Below are positions 5,947 to 13,121 of a stretch of DNA of 18,623 nt, one piece after another (positions within the stretch are counted from its first letter, which is position 1; each line of letters begins with the position of its first letter). The stretch is from an uncultured bacterium (GTDB taxonomy: Bacteria > Bacteroidota > Bacteroidia > Bacteroidales > Bacteroidaceae). Location: NCBI GenBank assembly GCA_905215655.1, contig CAJMQT010000033.1:1-18623 (forward strand), read 5' to 3'. Under the pieces are notes generated by a model. It worked only from the letters and a program-made list of their open reading frames with translations, made no database searches and was not told where the DNA came from. The translations under genes and the position numbers were made by a program.

Positions 5947-8067
5947 ATGAGAAAAAGTTTTATTGAAAACATAGCAAGCTCTCTGACCCGCAACAGCGGT
6001 TCAGGGGGCTTTTATTTATATCTTCCGCTGCTCCTGTTAGCGGCTTTTCTCACATCATGCGGCGCCGACCATTACATGAAAAAGGGCGAGAAGTATCTCG
6101 CCATAGGCGAATATTATGACGCGGCGGCGGAGTTCAAGAACGCTTACGGCAGGACTCCCGCCAAAGAACGGGACAAGAGGGGCGAGCGCGCAGCAAAGCT
6201 CGCTTACTGTTACGACCGGATAAACTCGACGCAGAAGGCTATCGCCGCCTACCGCAACGTGATAAGATACAACAAGGCAACGCCTGAAACACACCACTCT
6301 TTCGCACGCCAGCTGATGAAGAACGGCAGTTACAGAGAGGCGGAAAGGGAGTTCCGCACGGTATTAGACTCGATGCCCGACAACGAGCTGGCAAGGGAAG
6401 GACTGCGCGCCGCGCAAACGGCGGCAGCCGAAAAGAACGCCGGATCGAGATACATCGTAAAGAAAATGGACATCTTCAACTCGCGCCGCGCCGACTACTC
6501 GCCAATGTTCTTCGGCGACGATTACGACCAGCTGTATTTCACTTCAACGCGAAACGAGGCGGAAGGTACCGAATTCAGCGGAATAACGGGCATGAAAGCG
6601 GGCGACATTTTCTACTCGCAGAAGGATGATAAAGGCAAATGGGGCAAGCCGGAAGCTATCGTCTCGGGACTTAACACCGAGTTTGACGAAGGCGTTTGCT
6701 GCTTTTCGCCGGATCAGCGGGAGATGTATCTCACGCAATGTACGACTAATCCGGATTATCCGAGGTACGCAACCATCGTGACGTCCAGCCGCGCCGATGC
6801 GGCGTGGAGCAAGGTGAAGCCGCTCGAACTGACGCGCGACACGCTGTCAAGTTACGCCCATCCGGCTGTTTCGCCTGACGGACAATGGCTTTACTTCGTG
6901 TCGGACATGCCGGGAGGAAAGGGCGGACTGGACATCTGGAGGGTGAGACTGACGAGCGCCGGACTTGGAGGCGTAGAGAATTTGGGCGAGCCTGTGAATA
7001 CGGCGGGCAACGAGATGTTCCCCACATTCAGACCGAACGGCGACTTATACTTCTCGTCCGACGGGCACAAAGGTCTCGGCGGACTGGATATTTTCATCGC
7101 TAAGGTGGATAAAAAGGCAAAGAAATTCGTGCTGGAACACCCGGGATTTCCGCTCAATTCGCAGGGCGACGACTTCGGAATGACGTTCGAGGGTCCTCAC
7201 AACCGCGGTTTCTTCTCGTCCAACCGCGGCGACGGCTTGGGTAGGGACCATATTTACAGCTTTGAGAAACCCGAGATAATACAGACCGTGAAGGGCTGGA
7301 TTTACGAGATGGACGGTTACGAACTGCCTGCCGCACAGGTATATATGGTCGGCAGCGACGGTACCAACCTGAAGCTCGGAGTAAAAGGCGACGGCTCGTT
7401 TACGCAGGTCGTCAAGCCCGGCGTTGACTACATTATGCTCGCCACCTGCAAGGGGTTCCTGAACCATAAAGAGGAAATCAGCGTGAAACCCGTGCAGGAG
7501 TCGGAGGAACATGTGCTGCAATTCCCGTTGGCGTCGATACGCGTTCCGGTGCTGATTGACAACATCTTCTACGACTTTGACAAGTCGACGCTGCGCCCGG
7601 AGTCGGAAAAGGCGCTCGACGAATTGGTGAAACTGCTGGAAGAGAACCCGAACGTGACAATAGAACTGAGCGCCCACTGCGACTACAAAGGCAGCGACGC
7701 TTACAACAAGACGCTGTCGCAAAGACGCGCCGAGACGGTGGTAAGCTATCTGATAAAGCACGGAATAGCCAAAGACCGGCTGTCGCCCGTGGGTTACGGA
7801 AAAGGCAAGCCGCGCACCGTGCGCAAGAAACTGACCGAGAAATACCCGTGGCTGAAAGAGAACGACGTGCTGAGCGAGGAGTTCATAAAGAAGCTCCCGG
7901 AGGACAAACAGGAAGTTTGCAACCAGCTGAACCGCCGTACCGAGTTCGTGGTTCTTCGCATCACGTACGGCATGTTTGACGAAAAGGGTAATCTGAAAAA
8001 TCCTCCGAAAGCGAAAGAGGCGACCGACGGAAAAGCCGGAGAGGATGATTTCTTTGTTATAGAATAA
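5947..8067 (+). CDS. porE: PorE-like lipoprotein: TPR, PD40 beta-propeller, carboxypeptidase-regulatory-like domain, OmpA domain
   Basis: The protein has 706 residues. The N-terminal signal ends in lipobox LTSC (C38), so it is a lipoprotein. Residues 42-165 are TPR-like helices (MKKGEKYLAIGEYYDAAAEF). Residues 175-455 form a PD40/WD40-type propeller with repeats such as YSPMFFGDDYDQLYFTSTR, HPAVSPDGQWLYFVSDMPGG, MFPTFRPNGDLYFSSDG and GMTFEGPHNRGFFSSNRG. A short beta domain lies at about 455-530, and an OmpA peptidoglycan-binding domain runs from about 535 to 675 (IFYDFDKSTLRPES, NRRTEF). This order matches Porphyromonas PorE, the peptidoglycan-anchored part of the type IX secretion system. 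Other Bacteroidota lipoproteins share the architecture, so the symbol is by architecture only. An AT-rich hairpin overlaps the stop codon. Confidence 0.8.
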   Translation: MRKSFIENIASSLTRNSGSGGFYLYLPLLLLAAFLTSCGADHYMKKGEKYLAIGEYYDAAAEFKNAYGRTPAKERDKRGERAAKLAYCYDRINSTQKAIAAYRNVIRYNKATPETHHSFARQLMKNGSYREAEREFRTVLDSMPDNELAREGLRAAQTAAAEKNAGSRYIVKKMDIFNSRRADYSPMFFGDDYDQLYFTSTRNEAEGTEFSGITGMKAGDIFYSQKDDKGKWGKPEAIVSGLNTEFDEGVCCFSPDQREMYLTQCTTNPDYPRYATIVTSSRADAAWSKVKPLELTRDTLSSYAHPAVSPDGQWLYFVSDMPGGKGGLDIWRVRLTSAGLGGVENLGEPVNTAGNEMFPTFRPNGDLYFSSDGHKGLGGLDIFIAKVDKKAKKFVLEHPGFPLNSQGDDFGMTFEGPHNRGFFSSNRGDGLGRDHIYSFEKPEIIQTVKGWIYEMDGYELPAAQVYMVGSDGTNLKLGVKGDGSFTQVVKPGVDYIMLATCKGFLNHKEEISVKPVQESEEHVLQFPLASIRVPVLIDNIFYDFDKSTLRPESEKALDELVKLLEENPNVTIELSAHCDYKGSDAYNKTLSQRRAETVVSYLIKHGIAKDRLSPVGYGKGKPRTVRKKLTEKYPWLKENDVLSEEFIKKLPEDKQEVCNQLNRRTEFVVLRITYGMFDEKGNLKNPPKAKEATDGKAGEDDFFVIE

Positions 8068-8076
8068 CAAATTTTT
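8053..8076 (+). terminator. weak AT-rich hairpin with T5 tail overlapping the PorE-like stop codon
   Basis: TTTGTTAT (8053-8060) pairs with ATAACAAA (8064-8071) around AGA and is followed by five T. It has the shape of an intrinsic terminator, but only one GC pair, so its strength is doubtful. Confidence 0.35.
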
Positions 8077-8244
8077 AAATTAAGAGTTAAGAATTAAGAA
8101 TTAAGAAAATATGACTTACATGGACAACTCATAAATTTTAGAAAGCTCCAAACAAAGCATATTTTCTTAATTCTTAACTCTTAATTCTTAATTTATTAAG
8201 GCATATTTTCTTAATTCTTAACTCTTAATTCTTAATTTATTAAC
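8077..8244. repeat. AT-rich inverted and tandem repeat between convergent genes
   Basis: A 44-bp unit beginning GCATATTTTCTTAATTC occurs twice in tandem (8157-8200 and 8201-8244, identical except at the last base), followed by a shortened third piece up to about 8264. The segment 8077-8113 is a near-perfect reverse complement of the start of that unit, so the whole forms a long AT-rich stem around 8114-8156. It is built from repeats of the type TTAATTCTTAA. It lies between convergent transcripts and could end both. Confidence 0.75.
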
Positions 8245-8261
8245 TCCTAACTCTTAATTTA

Positions 8262-8600
8262 TTAACTGTTCATCTCTTCCATCACCAGCCGCCAGCCGCC
8301 CATGCAGAGGAGGAAGAGGACGGAAAAACCTGTCAACAACGGGTTCTGCATGAACGCGTCGCAGGTGGAAATGTCGCAGACAAGACCTTTGAGCATGCCG
8401 TAACAGAGCGTGAGAAAGTCGTTCCTTACAAGGAAAACCAGTGCGACGACTGCGCAAACGGCGGTCCATATCCTGCTGATACGCCGCTTACGGTCGGGCA
8501 GACGGCGCATAACGCGCCGCGAAAAGTCGTCGTCTGACACGTCGATACGGTGCTCGTCAAAGAACTGTTTGAGCAGAAGTTCGTCCTTGTTATCTGTCAT
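8262..8600 (-). CDS. small two-helix membrane protein downstream of the ECF sigma factor (DUF5056-like)
   Basis: The protein has 112 residues. The N-terminal part is charged and cytosolic (LLLKQFFDEHRIDVSDDDF, then SRRVMRRLPDRKRR), followed by helices at about 44-60 (WTAVCAVVALVFLV) and 86-105 (LLTGFSVLFLLCMGGW). It overlaps the end of the sigma gene by 11 bp, so the two are translationally coupled. The layout of a short cytosolic head plus membrane segments, encoded directly after an ECF sigma factor, suggests an anti-sigma-like partner. I see no zinc-binding HxxxCxxC motif of classic zinc anti-sigma factors. The family assignment to DUF5056 is from memory of the N-terminal motif and is moderate. 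Confidence 0.75.
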   Translation of the reverse strand: MTDNKDELLLKQFFDEHRIDVSDDDFSRRVMRRLPDRKRRISRIWTAVCAVVALVFLVRNDFLTLCYGMLKGLVCDISTCDAFMQNPLLTGFSVLFLLCMGGWRLVMEEMNS

Positions 8601-9126
8601 ATCCGTTGTGTTTTAAATATTCCGCAAGTTTATGTTTGCCTCTCGAAAGATGCGATTTCACCGTTCCAGCCTGCAAGCCCGTTATCTCCGCGATGCGGTC
8701 TATCGGCAAACCCTCGATCAGTTGGAACGTTATGCAGGTGCGCTCGTCGGCACTCAATATCTTCAAAGCATCGTAAATGTCTATTTTCAGACCGCTGTTT
8801 GTCGACGGAGCACAGCGGTTTGCCGGCACGTTGTCAACATCAAGCGTCTCTTTTGACGACCGCCGATAATCATAATAAACATTGCAGGCGATGCGGTAAA
8901 GCCATGTCGAGAAGCCGGACAGACCGCGGAAGCGTGTGATATGGGTGTAAGCCTTGACAAAAGTGTCCTGCGCAAGGTCGTCGCTTAGCTGCCGGTCGCC
9001 GAGCGTCTGGCTCATGAAGAAGCGGCGCACCTGCTCCTGATACTTCACGACGAGGGCGTCAAAGGCTCGCTTGTCATGAGATAATGCCACCTTCGCAACT
9101 AACGATATGTCGTCCGTCCGTTTCAC
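8590..9126 (-). CDS. ECF RNA polymerase sigma factor (sigma-70 family)
   Basis: The protein has 178 residues. Sigma region 2 spans about 21-90 (FDALVVKYQEQVRRFF, LAQDTFVKAYTHITRFRG and FSTWLYRIACNVYYDYRR), the core-binding and -10-melting part. Region 4 spans about 117-171 (LSADERTCITFQLIEGLPID, then RIAEITGLQAGTVKSHLSRG), a helix-turn-helix that reads the -35 region. Regions 1.1 and 3 are absent, as expected for ECF factors. It follows the DUF6249-type gene by 38 nt and overlaps the small membrane protein by 11 bp, so all three probably form one operon that senses and answers an envelope signal (inference). Its regulon cannot be predicted from this window. Confidence 0.92.
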   Translation of the reverse strand: MKRTDDISLVAKVALSHDKRAFDALVVKYQEQVRRFFMSQTLGDRQLSDDLAQDTFVKAYTHITRFRGLSGFSTWLYRIACNVYYDYRRSSKETLDVDNVPANRCAPSTNSGLKIDIYDALKILSADERTCITFQLIEGLPIDRIAEITGLQAGTVKSHLSRGKHKLAEYLKHNGYDR

Positions 9127-9164
9127 CTTGCAGTCTTATTGTCCGTCAGAAGATACGTCAAATC

Positions 9165-9869
9165 TTAATCCTTGATGTCGTCAAGACCGCCGTCAAGATT
9201 GTCATCGTCAAACGGGCGTTCCTTGTCACGCTTGCGTCCGCCCACGGGATAGCGTGCCACGACAGCCTGACCGACGCCGTAAAAGAGCATGATAAATCCC
9301 GCTCCAACGAAGAAGTCGACATCAAGCACAAATCCGAAGGCTATCACTCCGAGTCCGATGGCGGCGTTCCTGACACCCTTCGACCACAAGCGTTCATCGC
9401 CCGAGGCGCTGTCGCGCAGCAGCTCTTGCGGTATCTGCTGTCCCGACTCCACCGCTTTTTCGATTATTTTATAACGTCTGTTCCTGTTTCTCATGACAAA
9501 ATAAATTATCAGGATTACCATTATAATCGGCGAGAGCACCGTTAACAGGCACAGCAGGACGGTGAACACGGCTACGATAACGCCGCCCGCGCTGCTGAGA
9601 TGGGTAAGATAGGCTATAAGATCAAACGGTCCCGACACTTTGTCAAATCCGTTATAATCGTCCGGAACGACAGCAGTCTGCGCGGCAGTAGTCGCGACCA
9701 CGCTGTCTTGCGACGCCGACGTGGTGTCCGAATAAGCAACCACCTCGTCATTGTCCGTTGCGTCCGCCGCGTTCACAATCTGCGGATTATGTCTGTGAAG
9801 GACCTTCTGTGCCGACGCCGTAGCCGTCAGCGTGAGCGCCATCGTCAGCGCGATAAACAGTTTTTTCAT
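9165..9869 (-). CDS. exported membrane protein, DUF6249-type, first gene of the ECF sigma operon
   Basis: The protein has 234 residues. Residues 1-20 are a signal peptide ending ASA before QK. Residues 21-90 are polar and would lie outside the cytoplasm. A long hydrophobic segment at 94-125 is followed by a basic helix, RNRNRRYKIIEKAVESGQQI, characteristic of the DUF6249 group. Two more hydrophobic segments lie at about 168-183 and 187-205, and the tail at 210-234 is charged (KRDKERPFDDD). Function is unknown. The gene pair DUF6249-like plus ECF sigma recurs in Bacteroidales, as I recall, so a sensory or accessory role in that circuit is plausible. A weak promoter-like TACCTTTA lies at 9950-9957 on the minus strand. 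Confidence 0.78.
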   Translation of the reverse strand: MKKLFIALTMALTLTATASAQKVLHRHNPQIVNAADATDNDEVVAYSDTTSASQDSVVATTAAQTAVVPDDYNGFDKVSGPFDLIAYLTHLSSAGGVIVAVFTVLLCLLTVLSPIIMVILIIYFVMRNRNRRYKIIEKAVESGQQIPQELLRDSASGDERLWSKGVRNAAIGLGVIAFGFVLDVDFFVGAGFIMLFYGVGQAVVARYPVGGRKRDKERPFDDDNLDGGLDDIKD

Positions 9870-9996
9870 ATCTTTCAGTCTTTTCGTTTTTATTCGTGAG
9901 ATGTTCAGTTTCCGCCCGTCTGACGAGCGTCATTTATCCGTTAGACGCATAAAGGTAAACAAAAGTTGCAACACAGACAATATTTCAGATGTATAT

Positions 9997-10040
9997 AAAC
10001 ACAAAACGAGGCTCAAATATTTGAGCCTCGTTTTGTGTTT
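9997..10040. terminator. 44-bp perfect palindrome: rplS terminator, possibly bidirectional
   Basis: The 22-bp left half (9997-10018) is the exact reverse complement of 10019-10040. It contains the core CGAGGCTC/GAGCCTCG, with TTTTGTGTTT after the stem on either strand. It starts 13 nt past the rplS stop codon, so it very probably ends rplS transcription. It also insulates the ECF operon promoter region. Confidence 0.8.
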
Positions 10041-10052
10041 AAGTCTTTTTTC

Positions 10053-10412
10053 TTACTGTTTCTTAACTGTTCTCTTTTCAGCGATACGAGCCTTCTTACC
10101 TGTCAGTTTGCGCAGATAGTAAAGCTTAGCGCGGCGAACCTTACCAACCTTGTTCACCTCAATGCTGTCGATGTTGGGCGATTCCATAGGGAAGATACGC
10201 TCTACGCCGATTGTTCCAGACATCTTACGAACGGTGAAACGTTTCTTGTCTCCGTGTCCGCAGATCTTGATTACAACACCGCGGTAGAGCTGAATACGCT
10301 CTTTGCTACCCTCGATGATTTTGTAAGCGACAGTAATTGTGTCTCCTGATTTGAACTCAGGAAACTGCTTTCCGGTTGCAAATGCTTCCTCAGCAACTTT
10401 AATTAAATCCAT
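10053..10412 (-). CDS. rplS: 50S ribosomal protein L19
   Basis: The protein has 119 residues from the ATG at 10412, the usual L19 size. L19 sits at the 30S-50S interface and helps form an intersubunit bridge. It is recognisable by [60 protein letters not shown] and [20 protein letters not shown]. The reading frame is open upstream to 10541, and an in-frame ATG at 10454 would add 14 residues, but [11 protein letters not shown] is the conserved family N-terminus. A full promoter lies at 10502-10533, giving a leader of about 84 nt, and a perfect palindromic terminator follows. It is therefore transcribed alone. Confidence 0.96.
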   Translation of the reverse strand: MDLIKVAEEAFATGKQFPEFKSGDTITVAYKIIEGSKERIQLYRGVVIKICGHGDKKRFTVRKMSGTIGVERIFPMESPNIDSIEVNKVGKVRRAKLYYLRKLTGKKARIAEKRTVKKQ

Positions 10413-10501
10413 TGTTATTAAATGATTAAATTGTTTTTTGTTCCAACGCAACATAACGAGGCTACTCTTCTTCCTGTCATAGGTTACGCCGAAAAGCGGT
10501 G

Positions 10502-10533
10502 CAAAGGTACTGTTTTTTATACACTTACGCAAA
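10502..10533 (-). promoter_or_regulatory. rplS promoter (TTTG-N20-TACCTTTG)
   Basis: On the minus strand, TTTG (10533-10530) and TACCTTTG (10509-10502) are both exact Bacteroidota consensus elements, 20 bp apart. Transcription would start near 10496. The resulting leader of about 84 nt is long enough for ribosomal-protein autoregulation, but I could not define a structure. Confidence 0.8.
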
Positions 10534-10643
10534 TATTGCACCGTTTTTTTACATTTTTGAAATTTTATCCGTCAACTTCCGGCGGAACAAACGGCATTAT
10601 GTCTACTAACGAACGATAGCCCGTTTAACCGGGAATATCATCG

Positions 10644-11942
10644 TCAAAGCACCTCGGGGAGTTTATACAGCTTGGTTGAGTTGCTGCCTTTGATCAGGAT
10701 GCAGAAGCCTTCGGGACGCCGGGCGACAATCTCCGAGCGCACCTCTTCAACGTCGTGAAACTTACGGAAGGGGCAGTCGGTCTTGCCAAACTCCTCACCC
10801 ACGAGCCACACCTCTTTTATATTGGTGGTCGCCAGATAGTCAACTATCCGCTGATGCTCCTCGGCGCTGATGTCGCCAAGCTCGCCCATGTCGCCGATTA
10901 TCACCATCTTGGGCGACATCTCCATGCTGTTGAAGTTGCGCAGGGCGGCGTCCATGCTCGTGGGATTGGCGTTGTAAGCGTCGATTATCAGTTTGTTGTG
11001 CTCCGTGATTTCAAGTTCCGAGCGGTTGTTGCTCGGTATGTAGTTGCTCAGGGCGTGACCTATCTGCTCCTGCGAGACGCCGAAGTAAAGACCGATACAA
11101 GCTGCGGCAAGCATGTTGCTGATGTTGTATCCGCCGATAAGATGCGTCTTTACGTCGTGCCATTCGCCCTCGCCGTGGCGCCACTCGAAGTTCAGGAACG
11201 GGCTGCACGACGTCTCCCTGCCGCATGCACAGAGGTCGGCGTCGTTGCCGGTGCCGTACTTCACGAGGTCAAGTCCGTGCGCGATGCCTGCCAAGTGCTC
11301 GTTATCGGCGTCGATAAACACCTTCCCGCCGTGTGCACGCATAAAGTCGTAAAGCTCTCCTTTTGTACGTATCACGCCCTCAAACGAGCCGAAGCCTTTG
11401 ATGTGAGCCTTGCCCACGTTGGTTATTATGGCGTAGTCCGGCTCGACGATGTCAACCAGCGTCTTGATATCTCCCGGGTGACTGGCGCCCATTTCCACTA
11501 CTGCTATCTCATGGTCGGCAGTCAGACGCAACAGTGTTTTTGGCACGCCGATGTCATTATTGAAGTTGCCTTGGGTGTAAAGCACGTTGTATTTTTCAGC
11601 CAAGACGGTTGCCGTAAGTTCCTTGGTTGTAGTCTTTCCGTTGGTGCCCGTTATGCCGATAATCTTCGTTCCGAGTGCTCTGCGGTGTTGGTTTGCGAGC
11701 TGCTGAAACGTTTTCAGACAGTTGTCGGTCAAGATATAGCGGTCGTCGCCCTCGACGAGAAACTCCTTCTCGTCTATCACGGCGTATGAACAGCCCTGTT
11801 CGAGGGCCTTCGCCGCAAACGCGTTACCGTTGAACGACGCGCCTTTAAGCGCGAAAAAGATAGACCCTTCGGGGCAGTCGCGACTGTCGGTCGTCACCAC
11901 CGGATGTTCCTTGAAGATGTTGTAAAGTTCGGAAATGTTCAT
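10644..11942 (-). CDS. murF: UDP-N-acetylmuramoyl-tripeptide--D-alanyl-D-alanine ligase
   Basis: The protein has 432 residues from the ATG at 11942. MurF adds D-Ala-D-Ala to the UDP-MurNAc-tripeptide in the cytosol, the last soluble step of peptidoglycan precursor synthesis. The N-terminal substrate domain shows TTDSRDCPEGSIFFALKG (18-35). The ATP P-loop GITGTNGKTTTKE lies at 96-108, followed by YTQGNFNNDIGVPKTLLRL, AVVEMGASHPGDI and ITNVGKAHIKGFGS. The C-terminal domain has IIDAYNANPTSMDAALRNF and VIIGDMGELG. The open frame extends 46 codons further upstream, but those residues are encoded across the promoter and one repeat copy and are not MurF-like. The start is set by the family N-terminus and the -7 element at 12019-12026. 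Confidence 0.94.
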   Translation of the reverse strand: MNISELYNIFKEHPVVTTDSRDCPEGSIFFALKGASFNGNAFAAKALEQGCSYAVIDEKEFLVEGDDRYILTDNCLKTFQQLANQHRRALGTKIIGITGTNGKTTTKELTATVLAEKYNVLYTQGNFNNDIGVPKTLLRLTADHEIAVVEMGASHPGDIKTLVDIVEPDYAIITNVGKAHIKGFGSFEGVIRTKGELYDFMRAHGGKVFIDADNEHLAGIAHGLDLVKYGTGNDADLCACGRETSCSPFLNFEWRHGEGEWHDVKTHLIGGYNISNMLAAACIGLYFGVSQEQIGHALSNYIPSNNRSELEITEHNKLIIDAYNANPTSMDAALRNFNSMEMSPKMVIIGDMGELGDISAEEHQRIVDYLATTNIKEVWLVGEEFGKTDCPFRKFHDVEEVRSEIVARRPEGFCILIKGSNSTKLYKLPEVL

Positions 11943-12018
11943 TTTTACAATACTGTTTTTTGTCGTTGAACGCCCGAAAGGTAAAGAGTCTTTCGCGCGA
12001 GCATATATTATAATGGTG

Positions 12019-12026
12019 CAAAAGTA
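12019..12026 (-). promoter_or_regulatory. murF -7 promoter element
   Basis: The minus strand reads TACTTTTG, matching TAnnTTTG, 77 nt upstream of the murF ATG. I find no matching -33 TTTG. Its presence supports the ATG at 11942 as the start. Confidence 0.5.
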
Positions 12027-12090
12027 CGAAAAAAAGTGATAAGCGGCACCTCCGAATAAAAAAATAAGAGCTCGTTTCACTCGCTTTTAT

Positions 12091-12121
12091 TTTGTATTTC
12101 TCTCGGTTTGCATTATCTTTA
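12091..12121 (+). promoter_or_regulatory. upstream duplicate of the folP promoter, probably weakened
   Basis: TTTG (12091-12094), 19 bp, then TATCTTTA (12114-12121). The spacing is ideal but the last -7 base is A instead of G. Transcripts from it would run through copy 2 of the repeat. Confidence 0.4.
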
Positions 12122-12178
12122 AATAAGATAAGCGGCGCCTCGGAAATAAAAATAAGAGCTCGTTTCACTCGCTTTTAT

Positions 12179-12209
12179 TTTGTATTTCTCTCGGTTTACA
12201 TTATCTTTG
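12179..12209 (+). promoter_or_regulatory. folP-cdaA promoter (TTTG-N19-TATCTTTG)
   Basis: TTTG at 12179-12182 and TATCTTTG at 12202-12209 are exact consensus elements at 19-bp spacing. Transcription should start near 12215, which rules out the in-frame TTG at 12180 as a start and points to TTG at 12240. Confidence 0.8.
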
Positions 12210-12239
12210 TCCCTGATAATCAATAAATATTTTATCACC

Positions 12240-13121
12240 TTGAAACTGTTTCCTCAACATACTATAAACGTCAGCGGCAGACTGATTGACCTGTCAACGC
12301 CCTGCGTCATGGGCATTCTTAACGTTACGCCCGACTCGTTTTATGCCGGCAGCCGCAAGCAGACGGAGCACGACATAGCCGCTCAGGCGGACAAAATCAT
12401 CGCCGAAGGCGGCACGATAATCGACGTTGGAGCATTCTCCACACGCCCCGGAGCGGCGCAGGTGACGAGCGAAGAGGAAATGAGCCGCCTCAGAATGGCG
12501 CTGCGGACGATACGCGGCGTGCAGCCGGAGGCAGCCCTTTCGGTAGACACTTTCCGCCCGGAAGTGGCTCGGATGGCAGTCGAAGAGTTTGGAGCGGGCA
12601 TTATCAACGACGTATCCGAAGGCAATGTAAACGGTGCTTTCGGTGGTTCGGCAGCTACGTCAGGCACCGCAGACGAGCAGGCGGACGAGGGACGATGTCC
12701 CGAAATGTTCCGGGAAGTGACCCGATTGGGCGTCCCATACATCCTGATGTCAGTAAAACCGGACATACTTTCAATGATAAAAGCTTTCGCGAAAGAGGTG
12801 CAGATGTTGCGCGACTTGGGAGCAAAAGATATAATACTCGACCCCGGTTTCGGGTTCGGAAAGACTCTGGAACAGAATTACGAGCTGCTTGCCGACCTCG
12901 GTAAGCTGCGCCGGTTCGACCTGCCGATACTCGTCGGAGCGTCGCGTAAGTCGATGATCACACGCTTGCTCGACATCGACGCCGACGCCGCACTCAACGG
13001 GACGACGGTTGTCAACGCCCTTGCAATGCTGCGTTCGGGCGCCTCAATCATTCGCGTTCACGACGTCCGCCCGTGCGTCGAGGCAATAAAGATAATTAAA
13101 GAGATGGAAAACTATGTTTGA
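12240..13121 (+). CDS. folP: dihydropteroate synthase
   Basis: The protein has 293 residues from a TTG start at 12240 (MKLFPQHTINVSGRL), chosen because the promoter lies at 12179-12209 and the family N-terminus begins there; no ATG is available before the first motif. FolP joins p-aminobenzoate to 6-hydroxymethyl-dihydropterin diphosphate in folate synthesis. The motifs are MGILNVTPDSF (24-34), DVGAFSTRPGA (62-72), SVDTFRPEVA (101-110), DPGFGFGK (201-208), GASRKS (233-238) and RVHDVRP (272-278). Two oddities are seen: a Gly/Ala/Ser-rich stretch at about 130-155, and SVKPDILSM after YILM where most DHPSs have an MHMxGxP-type loop. It overlaps cdaA by 8 bp. Confidence 0.92.
   Translation: MKLFPQHTINVSGRLIDLSTPCVMGILNVTPDSFYAGSRKQTEHDIAAQADKIIAEGGTIIDVGAFSTRPGAAQVTSEEEMSRLRMALRTIRGVQPEAALSVDTFRPEVARMAVEEFGAGIINDVSEGNVNGAFGGSAATSGTADEQADEGRCPEMFREVTRLGVPYILMSVKPDILSMIKAFAKEVQMLRDLGAKDIILDPGFGFGKTLEQNYELLADLGKLRRFDLPILVGASRKSMITRLLDIDADAALNGTTVVNALAMLRSGASIIRVHDVRPCVEAIKIIKEMENYV

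Larger units (their letters stand above)
12038..12209 (+). repeat. tandem duplication of an approximately 88-bp promoter-bearing palindromic element
   Basis: Copy 1 (12038-12121) and copy 2 (12127-12209) are offset by 88-89 bp and differ at only a few positions plus a 1-bp indel. Each begins GATAAGCGGC and ends ATTATCTTT. Each contains a long imperfect inverted repeat (AAATAAGAGC with GCTTTTATTT, extended outward to GGAAATA and TATTTC) around TCGTTTCACTC. The right end of each copy carries a TTTG-N19-TATCTTTN promoter. Copy 1 reads TATCTTTA and copy 2 TATCTTTG. Confidence 0.85.

Noticed and set aside
7045..8070. 341-codon antisense frame within the PorE-like gene
   Set aside because: It is a shadow of the real gene; the sense strand has intact OmpA and propeller motifs.
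10413..10541. 43-residue N-terminal extension of L19
   Set aside because: It runs through the promoter; the family N-terminus is [11 protein letters not shown].
11943..12168. N-terminal extension of murF and an overlapping 107-codon minus-strand frame
   Set aside because: These residues come from translating the promoter and the duplicated repeat; the two frames begin alike (MKRALIF) only because the DNA is repeated.
12180..12239. Upstream TTG start for folP
   Set aside because: It overlaps the -33 element of a consensus promoter; TTG at 12240 gives the family-like N-terminus.
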